Source: Viridibacterium sp047600765 (GTDB taxonomy: Bacteria; Pseudomonadota; Gammaproteobacteria; Burkholderiales; Rhodocyclaceae). From it: a stretch of DNA of 64,000 nt. The translations under genes were made by a program, and so were the position numbers. The stretch covers positions 558,001 through 622,000 of the forward strand of contig JASGKF010000001.1 in the NCBI GenBank assembly GCA_047600765.1. The letters are read 5' to 3'. The stretch's first letter is position 1, and each line of letters begins with the position of its first letter. Below the pieces are notes generated by a model. That model saw only the letters and a program-made list of their open reading frames with translations. It was not told the DNA's origin and did not search any database. Of this stretch, positions 17,137 through 25,869 are shown in pieces.

Positions 17137-18186
17137 ATGATCGAATTGACCAGCGGCGATATTCTCAAAGACGATGCAGAAGCCATCGTCAACACCGTCA
17201 ATTGCGTCGGCATCATGGGCCGAGGCATCGCCTTGCAGTTCAAGAACGCCTGGCCGGAGAACTTCGAAGCCTATGCCGCCGCCTGCAAGCGCGATGAGGT
17301 GCAGCCGGGCCGCATGTTCGTTTGGGAGACGGGCCAGCTCACCAACCCGCGCTTCATCATCAACTTCCCGACCAAGCGTCACTGGAAGGGCAAGAGTCGC
17401 ATGGAAGACATCGACGCTGGGCTGACTGCTTTGGTGAAGGAGATCCAGCGGCGCGGCATCCAGTCGATTGCAATTCCTCCCTTGGGCGCAGGCCTGGGCG
17501 GCCTGGAATGGGATGATGTTCGCCCACGCATCGAAGCGGCCATGCAAGCCGTGCCGGACGTACAGGTGCGTCTGTTCGAGCCCAAAGGTGCGCCGCAGTC
17601 CGATCGCATGCAGCACAGCCGCGAAGTGCCCAACATGACGCCGGGACGCGCCGCACTGGTCGAGCTGATGGCGCGTTACGTACGCGGCCTGCTTGATCCG
17701 AGCATCACCCTGCTAGAGGTGCACAAGCTGATGTACTTCATGCAGCTTGCAGGCCAGCCGCTACGTTTGAACTACGTGAAGGGCCCCTACGGCCCCTACG
17801 CCGAAAACCTGCGCCACGTCTTGCAGAAGGTTGAAGGGCATATGGTCGCCGGCTATGCCGATGGTGGCGACGCGCCGGACAAGCCTTTGTCACTGGTGCC
17901 TGGTGCCATTGAGGAAGCGGGTCGATTCTTGAACGAGCATGCGGACACACGCGAGCGCTTTGAGCGCGTCGGTCGATTGGTGGAAGGCTTCGAGAGCCCT
18001 TTCGGGCTTGAACTGCTCGCGACGGTGCATTGGGTCGCGTCAGAGTCGCGCACTGAAGTCGCGGATCAGATCGTGACACGAACGCACGCCTGGAGCGAGC
18101 GCAAGAAGCAATTCACGCCACGACAGATCGGTATCGCGCTGGACGTGCTGAAGCGGCAAGGCTGGCTTGAGGATGCGCACGCATGA
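17137..18186 (+). CDS. darG: DarG-family antitoxin: macrodomain DNA ADP-ribosyl glycohydrolase
   Basis: This 349-residue protein reverses and blocks DarT. Residues 1 to about 155 are a macrodomain: MIELTSGDILKDDAEAIVNT, the ligand-binding VNCVGIMGRGIALQFK (Asn22 region), Lys80 in NFPTKRHW which matches the catalytic lysine of studied DarG, and IPPLGAGLGGL. Residues from about 165 form the C-terminal toxin-neutralising domain (HKLMYFMQLAGQPLRLNYVK, GPYGPYAENLRHVL). An AGGAG ribosome-binding site lies before the ATG. Its stop overlaps the res start by 4 nt, so antitoxin and restriction subunit are translationally coupled. Confidence 0.93.
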   Translation: MIELTSGDILKDDAEAIVNTVNCVGIMGRGIALQFKNAWPENFEAYAAACKRDEVQPGRMFVWETGQLTNPRFIINFPTKRHWKGKSRMEDIDAGLTALVKEIQRRGIQSIAIPPLGAGLGGLEWDDVRPRIEAAMQAVPDVQVRLFEPKGAPQSDRMQHSREVPNMTPGRAALVELMARYVRGLLDPSITLLEVHKLMYFMQLAGQPLRLNYVKGPYGPYAENLRHVLQKVEGHMVAGYADGGDAPDKPLSLVPGAIEEAGRFLNEHADTRERFERVGRLVEGFESPFGLELLATVHWVASESRTEVADQIVTRTHAWSERKKQFTPRQIGIALDVLKRQGWLEDAHA

Positions 18187-21100
18187 AACTGCAGTTCGAA
18201 CGCGACCTTGACTACCAGCTGCAGGCTATCGAATCGGTTTGCGATCTCTTTCGTGGGCAAGAGGCTTGCCGCACCGAATTCACGGTGAGCATGAAGCTTT
18301 CGGATCACCAGCTCACGCTTGGCGTCGCTGAGACTGACCTGGGCATCGGCAACCGTCTGAGCCTGCTGGACGATCAGTTGCTGAAAAACCTGCAGGACGT
18401 TCAGCTCCGCAACGGGCTGGCGCCGTCCGGCCTCCTGGCCTCAGGCGACTTCACCGTCGAGATGGAAACCGGCACGGGCAAGACCTACGTCTACCTGCGC
18501 ACGATCTTCGAGCTGAACAAACGCTATGGCTTCACGAAGTTCGTGATCGTCGTGCCTTCGGTCGCGATCAAGGAAGGCGTCTACAAGTCGCTGCAGATCA
18601 CGGAAGAGCACTTCAAGGACATCTACGCCGGCGTGCCGGTGGAACTTCTTCCTGTACGACTCCAGCAAGCTGGGGCAGGTACGCAACTTCGCTACCAGCT
18701 CGACGATTCAGGTGATGGTGGTGACGGTTGGCGCCATCAACAAGAAGGAGGTCAACAACCTCTACAAAGACAGCGAAAAGACGGGCGGCGAAAAGCCGAT
18801 TGACCTGATCCGCGCCACCAGCCCCATCGTCATCGTGGATGAGCCGCAAAGCGTGGACGGCGGCCTGAGCGGTGCGGGCAAGACGGCGCTGAGCGCGATG
18901 AACCCGCTGTGCACCTTGCGCTACTCGGCCACGCATGCGGACAAGCATCACATGGTGTTCCGGCTGGATGCGGTAGATGCCTATGAGCGCAAGCTGGTGA
19001 AACAGATCGAGATTGCGGCAGCGACCGTCGAGGACGCCTTCAACAAGCCTTTCGTGCGACTGCTGGGCGTGAGCAACAAGCGCGGCAACATTTCTGCGCG
19101 CGTGGAGTTGCACGTACAAACCGCGAGCGGTGCGAAAGCGCAGGAAGTAACTGTTCAGGACGGCGACGATCTTGAGCAGGTCACGAAGCGTGCGGTGTAT
19201 GCCGACTTCCGCATCAGCGAGATCAGTACCGCCAAAGGCGAGGAGTTCATGGAGCTGCGCTATCCCGGCGGCGAGGACTATCTCGTCATCGGCCAAGCGC
19301 ACGGTGAAGCGGATGCGCTCGCAATTCAGCGTCAGATGATTCGCCGCACGATCAAGGAGCACCTGGAGAAAGAAAAGCTCCTGCGCCCTAAGGGCATCAA
19401 GGTGCTATCGCTGTTCTTCATCGAGTCTGTCGCGCGTTATCGCCAGTACGACGCTGATGGCCATCCAGTGAAAGGCGACTACGCGCGCATCTTCGAGGAG
19501 GAGTACAAGCGTGCGGCAAAGCAGCCCGCCTTCCAGAGCCTGTTCGCCGAGGTGGAACTTGAGCCGGGCGGCCGAGGAGGTGCACGACGGCTACTTCTCC
19601 ATCGACAAGAAAGGCCGCTGGGCCGAGCCTGATCTGGACAAGGAAGGTGGCCTCAAGAACGAAAGTAGTCGCGCGGATGCGGAACGCGGTTACAACCTCA
19701 TCATGAAAGAAAAGGAAAAGCTTCTCAGCTTCGACACGCCGCTGAAGTTCATCTTTTCCCACTCGGCGCTCAAGGAGGGTTGGGACAATCCGAACGTGTT
19801 CCAGATTTGCGCGCTACGCGAGATGGGTAGCGAGCGCGAGCGCCGCCAGACATTGGGACGCGGTTTGCGTCTGTGCGTGAACCAGGACGGCCTGCGCGTG
19901 TACGACACGTCGGTGAACCGACTGACCGTGATCGCAACCGAGTCCTACGAAGAGTTTGCAGAGAACCTGCAGAAGGAAATCGAAGCCGACACCGGCATCC
20001 GTTTCGGAATCGTCGAGGAGCACCAGTTCGCAACAATCGCGACGACATCTGCGGACGGCACGGTGACGCCGCTGGGCGTGGATCAATCCAAGCTGCTGTG
20101 GGATCACCTACGCAATGCGGGCCACATCGACGCCAAAGGCAAGGTACAGGACTCACTGAAGACTGCCTTGAAGGACGGTACGCTCGCGCTGCCGGACGAG
20201 TTTGAGCCACATCGTGGCCAGATTGCGGAGCTGCTGCGCAAGGTGACGGGTCGCGTCGAAGTGAGGAACCGTGACGAACGCGAGACGGTAAACCTGCGCA
20301 AGGGTTCGGACGGCAAGGCCGTTGCCTTGAGCGATGACTTCAAGGCCTTGTGGGATCGCATCAAGCACAAGACCACGTACCGTGTGCAGTTCGACAACGC
20401 CAAGCTCATTGACAACTGCATCACCGAATTGACCAAGGCGCCGGAGATTCCCCGCGCACGCCTGCAATGGCGCAAGGCAGACATCGCTATCGGAAAAGCT
20501 GGCGTTGAGGCGACCGAAACGGCAGGTGCGGCAACCATCGTCCTGGATGAGGGAGACATCGAACTCCCCGACTTGCTGACAGACCTGCAAGACCGCACCC
20601 ACCTCACCCGAAAAACGCTCGTCAAGGTTCTGACCGAATGCGGACGCCTGGACGACTTCAAACGCAACCCGCAGCACTTCATCGAGCAGACGGCCGAGAT
20701 CATCAACCGCTGCAAGCGCATAGCCCTAGTGAACGGCATCCGCTACCAGAAGCTCGGCGACGAACACGTGTATGTGCAGGAGCTGTTCGAACGCGAGGAG
20801 CTGACGGGCTACCTCAAGAGCATGCTGCGCGACGCACAGAAGTCGATCTACGAACACGTTGTGTACGACTCTTCCACCGAGCGCGACTTCGCCGACGCGC
20901 TCGAAAAGAACGATGACGTGTTGCTCTACGCCAAGCTGCCGGGCTGGTTCAAAGTACCGACCCCGTTAGGCACCTACAACCCAGACTGGGCCGTGCTGAT
21001 GCAGAAGGACGGCACGCAACGCTTGTACTTCGTCGTCGAAACGAAGGGCAGCCTATTGGCCGACGATCTACGCAATGCGGAGCGTGCCAAGATCGAATGC

Positions 21101-21196
21101 GGCAAGGCGCACTTCAAGGCACTAGCGGCAGGAGAAAACCCCGCGCGCTACGTCATCGCGAATACGCTCTCTGATGTGCTGACCCAAAGCTGGTGA
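18183..21196 (+). CDS. res: Type III restriction enzyme Res subunit, with two apparent +1 frameshifts
   Basis: Res is the helicase-nuclease of type III restriction systems. The first frame has the Walker A MATGTGKT-like METGTGKTYVYLRT (about residue 95). Frame two, from about 18646, has YDSSKLGQVRNFATSSTIQ, the DEPQ box in VIVDEPQSVDGG and LRYSATH. Frame three, from about 19568, has FSHSALKEGWDNPNVFQI and RRQTLGRGLRLCV, and ends in the PD-(D/E)xK nuclease site NPDWAVL...VVETKGS. Removing one C at 18645 and one G near 19565-19567 yields an uninterrupted protein of 1003 residues, a normal Res length. All motifs survive, so sequencing error is favoured, but real inactivation is possible. Confidence 0.88.
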
Positions 21197-21212
21197 TCCC
21201 AAACAGCAACGA

Positions 21213-21566
21213 TCAGGCCACGTCCAGCGGCGGCAAACCATGCCGCGCCCGCGCCTGATTACACGCTTCGTTGCGGATGCCATGCACCCCATGCGCGGCG
21301 AACTCGCGGCAGGGATCTGGGCGGAATTCGTAGATGCCGCATTTCACGGACTCGCCGATCTTGCCGACCAAGGCGACGCAACGCGGCGGGTTGCGGTCGG
21401 TGCCGCGCATGCGGCAGGTGCTGGTGGTCTCTTCGTCGGCGAGCATTTCGGGCACGTAGCCGCCGGGCTCGCTGTCGAGCTGGCTGCGGTGGAAGCTGAC
21501 GCGGAAAGACGCGCAGCAGGCGCCGCATTGCTGGCAGGGGTTGAGGGGGTCGGTGATCTGCGTCAT
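21213..21566 (-). CDS. YkgJ-family cysteine-cluster protein
   Basis: This 117-residue protein begins with a Cys cluster, CQQCGACCASFRVSF (about residues 10-24), and has further cysteines in STCRMRG, RCVALVG and KCGIYEFRPDPCREF. This pattern is typical of the YkgJ/CxxCxxCC family, thought to bind zinc or an iron-sulfur cluster; its function is unknown. The ATG at 21566 is chosen because homology begins at MTQITDPLNPCQQC, and the upstream open frame covers the tctA terminator. It is the first host gene beyond the defence operon, convergent with res. Confidence 0.85.
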   Translation of the reverse strand: MTQITDPLNPCQQCGACCASFRVSFHRSQLDSEPGGYVPEMLADEETTSTCRMRGTDRNPPRCVALVGKIGESVKCGIYEFRPDPCREFAAHGVHGIRNEACNQARARHGLPPLDVA

Positions 21567-21606
21567 GCGCGGATTGTCCCATGTCGGGTCACCACGCAGA
21601 AACGAC

Positions 21607-21628
21607 AAGGCGGGGCATGCCCCGCCTT
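21607..21628 (-). terminator. Palindromic terminator after tctA
   Basis: A perfect 22-nt palindrome, AAGGCGGGGCA/TGCCCCGCCTT, lies 25 nt past the tctA stop on the minus strand and upstream of the ykgJ-like gene. It ends the tctCBA operon. The T-run is short. Confidence 0.65.
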
Positions 21629-21652
21629 GAGATTGATGCCCTCGCGTGCTGA

Positions 21653-23161
21653 CTACTGCACGACGTCGTCGGTCTGGTTGCGCTTGCGCAGCTGCCCCAC
21701 CAGACGCGGCAGGATCAGCAGGATGGCGGCCACGATGAGGAAGCTGGCCGACAGCGGGCGCGAGAAGAAGGTGCTCCAGTCGCCCTGGCTGATGACGAGC
21801 GCCTGACGCAGCGAGCGCTCCAGCATGGGGCCGAGGATCATGCCGACGACCAGCGGAGCGACGGGGATGTCGAGACGCCGCATCACGAAGCCGACGAGGC
21901 CGAAGACGAACAGCAGGCCGACGTCGAACAACGAATTGCTGGCGCCATACACGGCTGCTGTCAACACGACCAGGATGCCGGCATACAGCCAGCGCGGCGG
22001 GATCTTCAGCAGCTGCACCCACAGCCCCACCAGCGGCAGGTTGAGCAGCAGCAGGATGACGTTGCCGATGTAGAGGCTGGCGATCAGCGTCCACACCAGA
22101 TCGGCTTGCGTGGCGAACAACAGAGGGCCGGGCTGGATGCCGTAGCTCTCGAAGGCGGAGAGCATCACGGCAGCCGTGGCAGAGGTGGGGATGCCCAGCG
22201 TGAGCAAGGGCATCAGCACGCCTGCCGCCGCCGCGTTGTTGGCGGCCTCGGGGCCCGCGACGCCTTCGATGGCGCCCTTGCCGAATTCTTCGGGGTGCGT
22301 GGAGAGCTTCTTCTCGGTGTAGTACGACAGCAGGGTTGGCAGCTCTGCCCCACCCGCTGGCAAGGCACCGATGGGGAAGCCGAAGAACGAGCCGCGCAGC
22401 CAGGGCTTCCAGCTGCGTTTGAGGTCGGACTTCGACAGCCACAGGCTGCCCGACATCTTCATGAGCTCGGCGCGGTTGAAGTGCCCCTGCCAGGCAAGGA
22501 ACAGTGCTTCGCCCACCGCGAACAGGCCCACCAGCACCACGGTCACCTCGATGCCATCGAGCAGTTCGAGGCTGCCGAAGGTGAGGCGCGGCTGGCCGGT
22601 CTGCAGGTCCACGCCAACAAAGCCGACCATCATGCCGAACACCAAGGCGATGAGCCCGCGCAGTGCCGAGCTGCCGAGCACGGCCGACACGGCGACGAGG
22701 GCCAGCACCATCATGCTGGCGTATTCGGCAGGGCCGAAGCTCAGCGCGATATCGACGACCCAGGGCGAGAAGAAGGTCAGCGCCACGGTGCCGATGGTGC
22801 CGGCGATGAAGCTGCCGATGGCCGCCGTGGCCAGCGCCGGGCCAGCACGGCCGCGACGCGCCATCTTGTTGCCTTCCAGTGCGGTGACGATGGTGGCGGA
22901 TTCACCCGGCGTGTTGATCAGGATGGAGGTTGTCGAGCCACCGTACATGGCGCCGTAGTAGATGCCGGCGAAGAGCACGAACATGGCTTCGGCCGGCACC
23001 TTGAAGGTGAGCGGCAGCAGCAGCGCGATGGTCAGCGAGGGCGCGATGCCCGGCAGCACGCCGACCAGGGTGCCGATGAAGCAGCCGGCAAAGCCCCACA
23101 CGAGGATGCCGGGTGAGAGTGCGTGGGCAAAGCCGCCCAGCAAGGCGTCGAAAGTCAACAT
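21653..23161 (-). CDS. tctA: Tripartite tricarboxylate transporter, large membrane subunit TctA
   Basis: This 502-residue polytopic inner-membrane protein has about a dozen hydrophobic segments. Family hallmarks are visible: GTLVGVLPGIAPSLTIALLL near residue 35, YGGSTTSILINTPGE (about 70-85), and GVLMPLLTLGIPTSATAAVM in the second half, a repeat of the PG motif. TctA forms the sodium-coupled permease that receives tri- or dicarboxylates from the periplasmic TctC protein. It is the third gene of the tctC-tctB-tctA operon. The substrate cannot be deduced. Confidence 0.95.
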   Translation of the reverse strand: MLTFDALLGGFAHALSPGILVWGFAGCFIGTLVGVLPGIAPSLTIALLLPLTFKVPAEAMFVLFAGIYYGAMYGGSTTSILINTPGESATIVTALEGNKMARRGRAGPALATAAIGSFIAGTIGTVALTFFSPWVVDIALSFGPAEYASMMVLALVAVSAVLGSSALRGLIALVFGMMVGFVGVDLQTGQPRLTFGSLELLDGIEVTVVLVGLFAVGEALFLAWQGHFNRAELMKMSGSLWLSKSDLKRSWKPWLRGSFFGFPIGALPAGGAELPTLLSYYTEKKLSTHPEEFGKGAIEGVAGPEAANNAAAAGVLMPLLTLGIPTSATAAVMLSAFESYGIQPGPLLFATQADLVWTLIASLYIGNVILLLLNLPLVGLWVQLLKIPPRWLYAGILVVLTAAVYGASNSLFDVGLLFVFGLVGFVMRRLDIPVAPLVVGMILGPMLERSLRQALVISQGDWSTFFSRPLSASFLIVAAILLILPRLVGQLRKRNQTDDVVQ

Positions 23162-23221
23162 GCTTGATTTCCTCCTGCTTGGGGCGCTTGGTACGCCGCG
23201 TTCTTGTTGTCAGCTCGGTTG

Positions 23222-23716
23222 TTAGCCCAGGCGCCAGTCACCGAGGTGGATCAGCCCACCCAGTTGCACGCCCAGCAAGCGGTCGAACAGCAGCCAGATC
23301 ACCAGCGTCGTGCCCAATCCGATCAGCGCCGCGCGCGGTACCGAGTCGCTGCCGAAAGCGCGTGCGAACAGCGCGAAGCTGACAACGCCGGCGAGACCGA
23401 TGCCGGTGTAGGCCAACAGCACGAACAACGCGACCAGCCCGGCCACCAGCCAGAGGGCACGCTGCCGGCTACCGGCGTCCGGCGCCTCTTCGGGGTCGTT
23501 GACCGCGTCGGGCACGCGCCCCTGCCATGCCGCCTGCGTGAAGCCCATGGCGAGCAGCATCAGGAAGCCCGCGAGAATGGCGGGCATCAGTCGTGGCCCC
23601 AAGCCGTCGTCGATGACGGGCTTGGGGATCTGCGCGACGGCCACCAGCATGGCGACCGCCGACGCAAACATCGCAATGCCCGCCGCGACCGCAAAGTGCT
23701 TGCGCGGTGTGCTCAC
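23222..23716 (-). CDS. tctB: Tripartite tricarboxylate transporter, small membrane subunit TctB
   Basis: This 164-residue protein has four predicted membrane helices (AVAAGIAMFASAVAMLVAVA, LMPAILAGFLMLLAMGFTQA, LVAGLVALFVLLAYTGIG, and a C-terminal LIGLGTTLVIWLLFDRLLGV), the TctB layout. It pairs with TctA in the membrane. Its start overlaps the tctC stop by 4 nt, and a gap of 60 nt separates it from tctA. Small TctB proteins are poorly conserved, so context carries much of the call. Confidence 0.9.
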   Translation of the reverse strand: MSTPRKHFAVAAGIAMFASAVAMLVAVAQIPKPVIDDGLGPRLMPAILAGFLMLLAMGFTQAAWQGRVPDAVNDPEEAPDAGSRQRALWLVAGLVALFVLLAYTGIGLAGVVSFALFARAFGSDSVPRAALIGLGTTLVIWLLFDRLLGVQLGGLIHLGDWRLG

Positions 23717-24690
23717 GAAGCGAGACCCAGGCTCTTCATCACCGCCTCGGTCTCGGTGATGTCATGTTCCAGCTCGGTCTGGAAAGCCGTGCCGGCGAGG
23801 AACACGTCGGTCCACTCGCGCTTGTCGAGCAGCTCCTGCCAGGCCGGCGCCTTGACCAGTGCCGTCATCAGGTCGGTGAGGGCCTGACGTTGTTGCGGCG
23901 TGATGCCCGGGGGCGCAAACACGCCGCGCCAGTTGGCGGCGACGACGTTGGTGCCTTGCTCCTTGAGCGTCGGGATGTCGATGCCGGGAATGCGCTTGTT
24001 GCCCGACACAGCCAGTGCACGCAGGCGACCGGACTTGATGTGCTCGGCAAACTCCGAGTAACCCGAGATGCCCGCCGCGACCTGGTTGCCCAGCACGGCC
24101 GCAACAGCCTGACCGCCACCCGAGAAAGCCACGTAGGCCGCATCCTTGGGGTTGCCCTTGAGCGCCTTGACCAGCAGGCCCAACAGCAGGTGGTCAGTGC
24201 CGCCGGCGCTGCCACCAGCCACGCTCACCGCCTTGGGGTTGGCCGCCAGTGCGGCCGACAGGTCCTTCCAGGTCTTGTGCGGGCTGGCAGCCGGCACGAC
24301 GATGACGCTGGATTCTTCGGTGAGGCGCGCAATCGGCGTCACGTCCTTGATGGTCACCGGGCTCTTGTTGGCAATGCCCGCCCCCACCATCACCGAGCCG
24401 CCCACCATCAGCGAGTTGCCCTGACCACGACGCTGGTTCACGAACTTCGGCAGGCCCACCATGCCGCCGGCACCGGCAACGTTCTCGAACTGGAAGGTGG
24501 TGACCAGGCCCGCTGCGCGGGCAGCCACTTCGATGGCGCGCGCCGTGCCGTCCCAGCCGCCACCAGGGGCTGCGGGCACGAACATGTTGATCGATTCGAA
24601 CAGCGGCGCGGCCAGCGCGAAACGGGGGAAGGCAGACGCGAGCGGCGCGAGGCCTGCGCCCAGCAGCAATTTGCGACGGATGTCGTTCAT
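23713..24690 (-). CDS. tctC: Tripartite tricarboxylate transporter periplasmic binding protein TctC (Bug family)
   Basis: This 325-residue secreted binding protein starts with MNDIRRKLLLGAGLAPLASA, a signal peptide with a Tat-like RR-xLLxG pattern. Mature motifs are those of Bug/TctC receptors: FVPAAPGGGWDGTAR (about residues 38-52), FENVAGAGGMVG, and GGSAGGTDHLLLG at the carboxylate-binding loops. The ATG at 24690 has GGAG-like sequence upstream (GGAGACC). The gene leads the operon. The substrate is probably a dicarboxylate or tricarboxylate. Confidence 0.94.
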   Translation of the reverse strand: MNDIRRKLLLGAGLAPLASAFPRFALAAPLFESINMFVPAAPGGGWDGTARAIEVAARAAGLVTTFQFENVAGAGGMVGLPKFVNQRRGQGNSLMVGGSVMVGAGIANKSPVTIKDVTPIARLTEESSVIVVPAASPHKTWKDLSAALAANPKAVSVAGGSAGGTDHLLLGLLVKALKGNPKDAAYVAFSGGGQAVAAVLGNQVAAGISGYSEFAEHIKSGRLRALAVSGNKRIPGIDIPTLKEQGTNVVAANWRGVFAPPGITPQQRQALTDLMTALVKAPAWQELLDKREWTDVFLAGTAFQTELEHDITETEAVMKSLGLAS

Positions 24691-24837
24691 GAGGGTCTCC
24701 TGTAGGGCAAGTGGTCGCCGCTCGTGGGCGGCGAAATCGTGCGTCGGCGCACTGCCGACTGTGTTGCCCATCATGAGACGCCGTGGGGCGCTGCCGCTAT
24801 TGTGGATTGCCGCAGTCGCCCCCGCTCCCCGCGTGGC

Positions 24838-25749
24838 CTACTTGTCGAAGGCGTTGCTCAGATCGTCCAGCGCCACCAGCAGGCTGTCGCTGGCCTTGGC
24901 CACGGATTCGAAGGTGGCCTGCCGGTCCCAGGGCTGTGGCGTGGTGCCGAGCGCTTCGGAGAAGAACTGCCACTGCAACTCGGCGAGCCGCAAGATGGCC
25001 TCTTGCCGTGGCTTGTCCTGCACCAGTGTGTCGAGGTTCTTGATGGCGTCGCGATAGGCCTTCTGCGCCGCTGCCAGATCCTTGGCCACGAACGGCGCCG
25101 TCGCCCCCAGGCTGCGGAAGAAGTACAGCTTGGCAATGCGTTGCGACAAGGTCCGCGCCTCGCTTGCCTGCCGCAGCCCCTCGGTCTGCTGCGCCCCGAC
25201 GCGTTCGCGCAGCATCTGCGCGCCCTTCTCGGCAATCCACACCAGCTCTTCGTTCTGGTCGGCCAGCGCCTTCACGTTGTCGGGCGTGGCGCCTAGCTTG
25301 TGCAGCTCGACGAAGTCGCCATACAGCTGGCCCAGCAGGGCGTAGTTGTCACGCAGTTCCTGCGTGTCGGCGCCCTCCTGCATCTGCTTGAGCAGGCGCT
25401 CGTAGCGTTTGCTGTCGACCTCGAACTGGTTCTCGGCGCGCACCTTGAGCGCGCCCAGCCCGGTCATGGCCCAGTTTCGCGTCAGCCGCTCGCCGAGCAT
25501 CTTCAATTGCTCGGCCACGACCAGTCGCTGCGACAGGTTTGCCGCCGGGGCAGGCTTGGCAGCGGCGGCTGGCTTGGGTGGTGGCGTTGTAGCAGCCTGC
25601 ACGGCCGGCAGGCCGGCACACGCAGCAGTCACCAGGCTGATCGCCAGCCAGCGCGCTGCGCCCGGTACGTTTCTGCGTACGTCCCCATTGTTGTTTGCTC
25701 CCCTGCCCGCTTCACCTGCTACTCGTGCAGCTGAACTCGCGACTGACAT
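24838..25749 (-). CDS. Secreted protein with PilJ-type sensor domains (type IV pili chemotaxis transducer N-terminal domain)
   Basis: This 303-residue protein has a basic N-terminus, a hydrophobic segment (WLAISLVTAACAGLPAVQA, about 34-52) and then a Pro/Ala-rich stretch. Two helical repeats follow that look like the PilJ N-terminal sensor domain: LSQRLVVAEQLKMLGERLTR and, later, ASEARTLSQRIAKLYFFRS. It lacks any HAMP or methyl-accepting signalling domain, so it is a free periplasmic sensor-like protein rather than a receptor. Start at 25749 is likely (GGAGCG upstream). The signal-binding or partner function is unknown. Confidence 0.7.
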   Translation of the reverse strand: MSVASSAARVAGEAGRGANNNGDVRRNVPGAARWLAISLVTAACAGLPAVQAATTPPPKPAAAAKPAPAANLSQRLVVAEQLKMLGERLTRNWAMTGLGALKVRAENQFEVDSKRYERLLKQMQEGADTQELRDNYALLGQLYGDFVELHKLGATPDNVKALADQNEELVWIAEKGAQMLRERVGAQQTEGLRQASEARTLSQRIAKLYFFRSLGATAPFVAKDLAAAQKAYRDAIKNLDTLVQDKPRQEAILRLAELQWQFFSEALGTTPQPWDRQATFESVAKASDSLLVALDDLSNAFDK

Positions 25750-25869
25750 TCCGCGCTCCTTGTGGTGGCTGATGACTACTACTTTCGGCATATTGCAGGG
25801 CGATGCGTATCCTCGCTTTCCGCAACACACCAGCAAGACCGGCCACAACAGGGAATCCTTACAGCGCGC

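Larger units (their letters stand above)
10322..21196 (+). other. Defence operon: HTH - helicase - DUF4391 - Mod - DarT - DarG - Res
   Basis: Seven genes on one strand are joined by overlaps or very short gaps: HTH/helicase overlap 4 nt, helicase/DUF4391 overlap 4 nt, DUF4391/mod gap 2 nt, mod/darT gap 2 nt, darT/darG gap 12 nt, darG/res overlap 4 nt. They are flanked by host genes (pabB and a ykgJ-like gene) with no mobility genes. Type III restriction-modification and DarTG are each established anti-phage systems. Their interleaving with a second helicase and a DUF4391 protein suggests one composite defence unit, which is inference. Confidence 0.8.

Noticed and set aside
18183..21196. Three separate genes in place of one res
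   Set aside because: The three frames carry consecutive parts of one Res protein, and dropping two bases makes an exact multiple of three with all motifs in order.
10322..21196. Prophage or integrative element
   Set aside because: No integrase, transposase, phage structural gene, tRNA target or flanking direct repeats were found. It is treated as a defence island of unknown entry route.
24838..25749. Chemotaxis receptor
   Set aside because: It has PilJ-like sensor repeats but is too short and lacks HAMP and methyl-accepting domains.
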